Source: Bacteroides sp. (GTDB taxonomy: Bacteria; Bacteroidota; Bacteroidia; Bacteroidales; Bacteroidaceae). Taken from it: a stretch of 51,634 bases of DNA. Shown piece by piece: positions 46,857 through 51,634 of the stretch (within the stretch, counting starts at the first letter, position 1; each line of letters starts with the position of its first letter). The stretch is from positions 1-51,634 of the forward strand of contig JAJQAY010000033.1 of the NCBI GenBank assembly GCA_021203515.1, given 5' to 3'. Both the position numbers and the translations under genes were made by a program. The notes below the pieces were generated by a model. It was not told the origin of the DNA and searched no databases. It worked only from the letters and a program-made list of their open reading frames with translations.

Positions 46857-49778
46857 ATGAACTGTCAACGGAACGATATGATACAGATAAAACTCCATAC
46901 ACTATATAATAAGGTATTCATTCTATTACTCCTTCTTTCTCTTTCGATAAAGACCTTTGCCGGTTGGAACAGTTTTATCATTAACTTTGATAAAAATCAG
47001 TATGGCAAAGGTACGCAGACCTGGCAAATCGCTCCTTATGATGATAAATGGGTTTACTTTGCCAACAAGAACGGAATGTTGCAATTTGATGGCAATGTCT
47101 GGAGTATATTCCATATGAATAATGCTTCCGATGTGCGTTCGGTGTTGGCTTCTGCCACGCAAAAGAAAATCTACGTGGGAGGCATCAATGAGTTTGGGTA
47201 TTATGAACCGGGAAGCAATGGTTCTCTGGTCTATCATTGCATGTCCGACACTCTGGATGGTTCTTTTCGCTTTCTGGGAAATGTTTGGGGCATCCACGAA
47301 ACCGATAATATCCTGTATTTTCAGGGAGACGACCGGGTCATAAAATATTTGAACGGGAAATATACCGCTATTGAAATGGAGGTCAAGATGGACTGCTCGA
47401 ATATGGTAAACGGTATTCTTTATATCGGTACCGACCACGGAGTATGGTTTCTGGCAGGAAATACTTTTTTCCCTTTGCAGGGGGCTGAAGTCTTGGCATC
47501 CAAGAGGGTTAGAGGCATTATTCCCTATAAAGACGGAGTGCTGGTGGCAACGGCATACAACGGTTTGTTTTATTGTAACGGAAAAACAGTACAACCCTTT
47601 ATCACCGGTGCGGAGGAGTTTATGCGCGAAAATGAAGTCTTTTGTGTGGACGAAAAAGATGATAAGATTGCATTGGGTACTATCCACAAAGGCCTGTTGC
47701 TGATAGATTGCGCCACGATGCAACTCAAATATTTTAATGAGAGCAACGGATTGCGCAATAACACGGTGCTTTCCGTATCTTTTGATGTCACCGGCAACTT
47801 GTGGGCAGGGCTGGATAGCGGTATCGACTATGTTTGCCTGAGTTCTCCTTTCACAAATCTGTATTCCTATCCATACTCCTACGGTACGGGCTACACTGCT
47901 GCCGTAGGGAATAATATCTTGTATCTGGGCACTAATCGCGGACTTTATTACACTTCCTATCCGGTCGAACTGAACGATAATTTGCCGGATATACGTCCCG
48001 TTCCCCAGTCCAGCGGACAAGTTTGGAACCTGTGCAGGATAGGGGATGACCTGTTTTGCTTGCATGACCGTGGTATTTTTCTTATTCAGGGAACCACGAT
48101 GAAGCGGGTGACAGATATATCCGGCGCCTGGTGTTGCCAGGCGGTAATGGGCCGCCCGGACATGATGTATGTAGGAACTTATAATGGCATTTATCTGGTG
48201 GCAAAGAGAAACGGCGGGTGGCAAACGGTTTGTAAAATAGAAGGGATGGGAGACTCTTGCCGCCTTTTTGAGCAGGAGACCGATCGAATAGTATGGATTT
48301 ATAATGCCGACCATGTCACCCGAATGGAATTGAGCGAGGATTTGTCCAAATCTATCTTTAAGAAAGATTACGGAGTTGCCGATGGATTTCCGTCAGACCA
48401 CGGCATGTATGTGTCAAAGGTAGAGGGGCGCATCTGCTTTGCTACCCCCAACGGAGCCTATAAATTCAACCCTCATAAGAATGTGATGGAACTTTGTCCG
48501 GACATCAATAATCTTCTGAACGGTTCTTCTGCCTATTTGCGTCTGTTGGAATATCACGACCGTCTTATCAGTCTAAATCCGCACGAAATTTGTATAGCCA
48601 ATCTGGATACTTATAAGAGAGGTGCCAATGCGAGTATTAATCCTATTCAGCGCTCACTGATAGAGCTGGTACCTACATTTGAAGCAATCATACCATTGTC
48701 CGATTCTCTGATGGTCATACCAAATGAAGAAGGTTTTGCTTTGTTCAGCATTCCGGTGGTCAAAGAACGGCAAGATAACAGCCATGCCGTCTATATCAGG
48801 AATATGTATTTGTCTTATCCCAAGGACTCGTTGGTATATATGGGGAATTTTCTGGGTGAAAAGCCGATGCCTGTCATTTCCTATTCATTGAATTCGGTGC
48901 GCTTTGACTATGGGCTTTCCCATTTTGCCATGGGAGATGACATTCGTTTTCAATATCGTCTGAACAAAGGAACCTGGTCCGACTTCACGACGATGCGTAC
49001 TAAGGAGTATAGCAATCTGTCCGAAGGCGAATATACGTTTGAAGTAAAAGTCATCTTTCCTGATGGAACGACGTCCTCCGATGATATTTCATTTCGTATA
49101 CTTCCGCCGTGGTATCGCAGCACTCCTGCATATATTTGCTATATACTTTTGGCTCTGTTGGCTTTCTGGTGTCTCTATCGTTGGGATGACATCCGCGTGA
49201 AGCGCAAAGAAAGGCAAGCTGTTGTAGAGAAGGATAAAAAACTGCATGAAACGGAGAAAGAGTATGAAGAAGAAAAAGCACGTCAAGAAGGACAAATCAT
49301 GCGTTTGGAAAAAGAAAAGCTGGAGTACGACCTGCAACATAAAAGCCAGGAAATGGCCAATCTGATGATAAACTTTGTTCGTAAGAACGAAATGCTGACT
49401 GAAATTAAGTCTGAAATAGCCAAAGTGTCTACGATGCTGAAGGGAGAAGGCTCGTGTGAAGGGAGACAACAATTGCTGCTTATTAATAGCAAAATAGACT
49501 CCAACATTCAAAGTGACGAAGTGCTGAAACGCATAGAAGACCAGTTCGACCTGATACACAATAACTTCATGAAACGCCTGCACGTCAAGCATCCCGACCT
49601 TTCCAACAATGAGCGTATGATGTGTGCCTATCTGAAAATGAACCTTTCAACCAAAGAAATCGCTCCTCTGCTGAATATCTCCGTTCGTGGAGTAGAGACT
49701 ATCCGTTATCGTCTTCGTAAGAAGTTCGGTCTGGAACGGGAGGATAATCTGCTCGACTATCTGAATAATGTTTTATAG
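46857..49778 (+). CDS. Membrane-spanning propeller/Y_Y_Y sensor with LuxR-type HTH
   Basis: 973 residues from ATG 46857; ATG 46878 is also possible and may be better because a -7 box (TACCTTTG, 46847-46854) directly abuts the first start. A signal/anchor comes first (FILLLLLLSLSIKTFAG), then Reg_prop beta-propeller blades over about 600 residues (WQIAPYDDKWVYFANKNG, NNTVLSVSFDVTGNLWAG). Next are the Y_Y_Y domain (FQYRLNKGTWSDF...EGEYTFEVKV), a membrane helix (YICYILLALLAFWCLYRW), a coiled coil and a C-terminal LuxR-like HTH (LSNNERMMCAYLKMNLSTKE, SVRGVETIRYRLRKKFGL). There is no kinase or receiver domain, so it is not a hybrid two-component sensor. It probably senses a periplasmic glycan and controls the SusC gene directly downstream. 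Confidence 0.88.
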   Translation: MNCQRNDMIQIKLHTLYNKVFILLLLLSLSIKTFAGWNSFIINFDKNQYGKGTQTWQIAPYDDKWVYFANKNGMLQFDGNVWSIFHMNNASDVRSVLASATQKKIYVGGINEFGYYEPGSNGSLVYHCMSDTLDGSFRFLGNVWGIHETDNILYFQGDDRVIKYLNGKYTAIEMEVKMDCSNMVNGILYIGTDHGVWFLAGNTFFPLQGAEVLASKRVRGIIPYKDGVLVATAYNGLFYCNGKTVQPFITGAEEFMRENEVFCVDEKDDKIALGTIHKGLLLIDCATMQLKYFNESNGLRNNTVLSVSFDVTGNLWAGLDSGIDYVCLSSPFTNLYSYPYSYGTGYTAAVGNNILYLGTNRGLYYTSYPVELNDNLPDIRPVPQSSGQVWNLCRIGDDLFCLHDRGIFLIQGTTMKRVTDISGAWCCQAVMGRPDMMYVGTYNGIYLVAKRNGGWQTVCKIEGMGDSCRLFEQETDRIVWIYNADHVTRMELSEDLSKSIFKKDYGVADGFPSDHGMYVSKVEGRICFATPNGAYKFNPHKNVMELCPDINNLLNGSSAYLRLLEYHDRLISLNPHEICIANLDTYKRGANASINPIQRSLIELVPTFEAIIPLSDSLMVIPNEEGFALFSIPVVKERQDNSHAVYIRNMYLSYPKDSLVYMGNFLGEKPMPVISYSLNSVRFDYGLSHFAMGDDIRFQYRLNKGTWSDFTTMRTKEYSNLSEGEYTFEVKVIFPDGTTSSDDISFRILPPWYRSTPAYICYILLALLAFWCLYRWDDIRVKRKERQAVVEKDKKLHETEKEYEEEKARQEGQIMRLEKEKLEYDLQHKSQEMANLMINFVRKNEMLTEIKSEIAKVSTMLKGEGSCEGRQQLLLINSKIDSNIQSDEVLKRIEDQFDLIHNNFMKRLHVKHPDLSNNERMMCAYLKMNLSTKEIAPLLNISVRGVETIRYRLRKKFGLEREDNLLDYLNNVL

Positions 49779-49914
49779 GCTATGGCATATTGCTGAGTTC
49801 TCCATATTCATCTTTTGTTAAAAGCTGTTTTTCAGCGTTAACCTCTCTTTTACTGTACCTGCCCACAATGTTGTGAAGAAGAAATATCTAGGAAATATGC
49901 TTTAAAACATATAG

Positions 49915-50012
49915 TGACGTATCCTATAAAAGTATTATATTCTAATTGATTATGAGTTGATTATAAAATATTGACGTATTACTGACGTATTAATATTTTT
50001 GAATTGACGTAT
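49915..50012 (+). promoter_or_regulatory. Phased TGACGTAT repeats upstream of susC
   Basis: Four copies of TGACGTAT start at 49915, 49972, 49983 and 50005. The last three are 11 and 22 bp apart, one and two DNA turns. They precede a candidate -7 box. Likely binding site for the regulator encoded just upstream. Confidence 0.6.
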
Positions 50013-50054
50013 TTAAGAATTGTACTTTTAGCTTCAATGTGTATGGTTTTACTC

Positions 50055-50062
50055 TATGTTTG
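50055..50062 (+). promoter_or_regulatory. Candidate -7 box of susC
   Basis: TATGTTTG fits TAnnTTTG and lies 58 bp before the ATG. There is no good -33 element at the usual distance, consistent with an activator-dependent promoter. Confidence 0.5.
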
Positions 50063-50119
50063 CAGTGTTCGTTTTGAGAACAATATGAAAAAAAAGTTAA
50101 TCTTAATTTAGTAAAACTT

Positions 50120-51634
50120 ATGAAAAAGTTATTATCAGTTTTATTTCTGTTTAGCTTTGCCTCGGCTTCTGTGTATGCGCAGAATATACAGGTAAAAGGT
50201 ACAGTGGTGAGTGGTTCGGATAATGAGCCGTTGCCTGGAGTAAACGTGGTGGTGAAGGGAAACACCTCCATTGGCACAATCACCGGTTTGGACGGTGATT
50301 TCACATTGTCGGTTCCCTCCGATGCAACCCTTTCTATTTCTTATATAGGATTTATATCACAGGAAATCGCGGTAAAGGGACAGCATAATTTGAAAATAGT
50401 TCTTCAAGAAGATTCTGAAGCGTTAGATGAGGTAGTCGTAATAGGTTATGGCGTTCAAAAAAAGAGCGTAGTAACCGCTGCTATAGCTAAAGTTTCGGCG
50501 GATGATTTGAATGCAACAGCCCCTGTGCGTGTAGACAATGCCTTGAAAGGCTTGGCGGCAGGTGTAACTGTAACTTCTGCTTCGGGGCAACCGGGAGCTG
50601 CTGCCCAAATTCGCGTGCGTGGTATTGGTACTATTAATAATTCCGACCCACTATACATTGTAGATGGTATGCCTATTGATGGAGGACTTGATTACTTAAA
50701 TCCGAATGATATTCAGTCTATAGAAGTATTGAAAGATGCTGCTTCTGGTGCCGTATATGGAGCTCGTGCAGCTAATGGCGTTGTTTTAGTTACTACAAAA
50801 GGTGGCAAAGAAGGTCAGACAAGAGTTACTTATGATTTTTCTTATGGCTGGCAACGCCCTTGGAAAGAACGTGATGTATTGAATGCTTCTGAATATGCTT
50901 TGATGATGAATGAAGGTTCTCTTAACTCAGGTAGTGCTCCCATCTATAAAGATCCTTATTCCTATGGTGTGGGAACTAATTGGCAGAAAGAAACTTTCAA
51001 TTACGATGCCCCCGTAGTAAATCATCAGGTTAGTGTAAGCGGTGCGAGTGACAAAGTGAATTATTTTCTTTCATTAGGTTTCTTTACTCAAGAGGGTATC
51101 GTAGGTGGCAATTATGACCGTTCCAATTACGAACGTTTGACTTTGCGCAGTAATACTACCTACACTTTGTTTGATGAAACCAAAAATCGCAATTGGCTGA
51201 ATAGCCTGAAGGTAACTTCAAATTTGTCTTATGCGCGTATTAAAGCAACGGATATTGAAACAAACTCATCTTATGGCTCTGCTTTAGGAAGCGCATTGTC
51301 TTTGTCTCCCATTCTTACGGTTTATGCAGAAGGCGAAGCGGAGCAAGAACAGCTCGATGCTTATGCATCCAATGCTAACTATACACCGATGTATGATCCC
51401 AATAATGGTAAACTGTTTACTATTCCTGGGGGGGATTATAATGAAATGGTAAACCCGATAGCCATGCTTTCAATGCCGCCTACCAAGAAATGGACACACA
51501 AATTTGTCGCCAATTTCTCAGCAGAATTAGGTATTTGGGATGGCCTGAAATTCAAGACTTCCTATGGTGCGGATTTATCTTTCTGGGGACAAGATAGTTA
51601 TACGAAGAAATACTACTTGACAGCTAATAATTTT
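50120..51634 (+). CDS. susC: SusC-like TonB-dependent transporter, 3' end cut by window edge
   Basis: First 505 codons from ATG 50120, open to the window end. Signal peptide MKKLLSVLFLFSFASASVYA cut before Q; CarboxypepD_reg-like domain (VKGTVVSGSDNEPLPGVNVV, GTITGLDGDFTL); TonB box LDEVVVIGYGVQKKS. The plug domain (GAAAQIRVRGIGTINNSDP, LYIVDGMPIDGG) is followed by the first barrel strands. Unlike the SusC at 35438 it has no frameshift in this part. It imports an oligosaccharide or other ligand in an energy-dependent way through TonB. A SusD gene is expected just past the window. Confidence 0.95.
   Translation, partial: MKKLLSVLFLFSFASASVYAQNIQVKGTVVSGSDNEPLPGVNVVVKGNTSIGTITGLDGDFTLSVPSDATLSISYIGFISQEIAVKGQHNLKIVLQEDSEALDEVVVIGYGVQKKSVVTAAIAKVSADDLNATAPVRVDNALKGLAAGVTVTSASGQPGAAAQIRVRGIGTINNSDPLYIVDGMPIDGGLDYLNPNDIQSIEVLKDAASGAVYGARAANGVVLVTTKGGKEGQTRVTYDFSYGWQRPWKERDVLNASEYALMMNEGSLNSGSAPIYKDPYSYGVGTNWQKETFNYDAPVVNHQVSVSGASDKVNYFLSLGFFTQEGIVGGNYDRSNYERLTLRSNTTYTLFDETKNRNWLNSLKVTSNLSYARIKATDIETNSSYGSALGSALSLSPILTVYAEGEAEQEQLDAYASNANYTPMYDPNNGKLFTIPGGDYNEMVNPIAMLSMPPTKKWTHKFVANFSAELGIWDGLKFKTSYGADLSFWGQDSYTKKYYLTANNF

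Noticed and set aside
46926..48314. 462-codon minus-strand reading frame
   Set aside because: Antisense to the 974-residue regulator, whose domain structure is clear.

Overview
The window is a chromosomal segment of a Bacteroides-like bacterium (order Bacteroidales). Evidence: two SusC/SusD-type nutrient uptake loci, Bacteroidales-only families (DUF6048, DUF6452, DUF4199), the TAnnTTTG type of -7 promoter box, and the IS and integrase families present. No species can be named from sequence alone.

Left part (1-27.7 kb) is an AT-rich accessory region, best read as a decaying defence and mobile-element island. In order it holds: the end of an ABC-type ATPase; a complete but broken four-gene Wadjet/MksBEFG-like operon (jetA-jetB-jetC-jetD, minus strand); an OLD/AAA15-like ATPase with a stub of a partner gene; the N-terminal piece of a tyrosine integrase; an excisionase-like HTH gene; remnants of four IS elements (IS3, IS66, IS110, IS982); a frameshifted protein with a PD-(D/E)xK-like motif; a small prophage-like remnant; an intact 772-residue RloC/PrrC-like ATPase; the C-terminal piece of a second integrase; a HipBST-type toxin-antitoxin operon with three evenly spaced operators; an ATPase-HNH nuclease pair; and fragments resembling RhuM, DinD, Fic and a VbhA-like antitoxin. 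Most of these genes carry frameshifts, and six in-frame stop codons were found by reading across breaks.

Right part (27.9-51.6 kb) is core-like and mostly intact. It has mnmE, a uridine phosphorylase-like gene, an operon of TPR protein-nfeD-floA, ttcA, a DUF486 membrane protein, a SusC/SusD/lipoprotein locus with seven indels, and an operon running DUF4199-GT2-DUF6452-DUF6048-mntP-apbE. Then come an SRP RNA, tRNA-Thr(TGT), a repeat-rich spacer, a 974-residue membrane regulator (beta-propeller, Y_Y_Y domain, LuxR-type HTH) and the first 505 codons of a second SusC. Phased TGACGTAT repeats in front of that susC are a candidate binding site for the regulator.

Two cautions apply. Most frameshifts sit on homopolymers and go in both directions, so sequencing or assembly error cannot be excluded, especially for susC/susD. 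The in-frame stops and the lost jetC start codon are substitutions, so at least part of the left region looks truly degenerate. Family names come from motif recognition; no database search was run.
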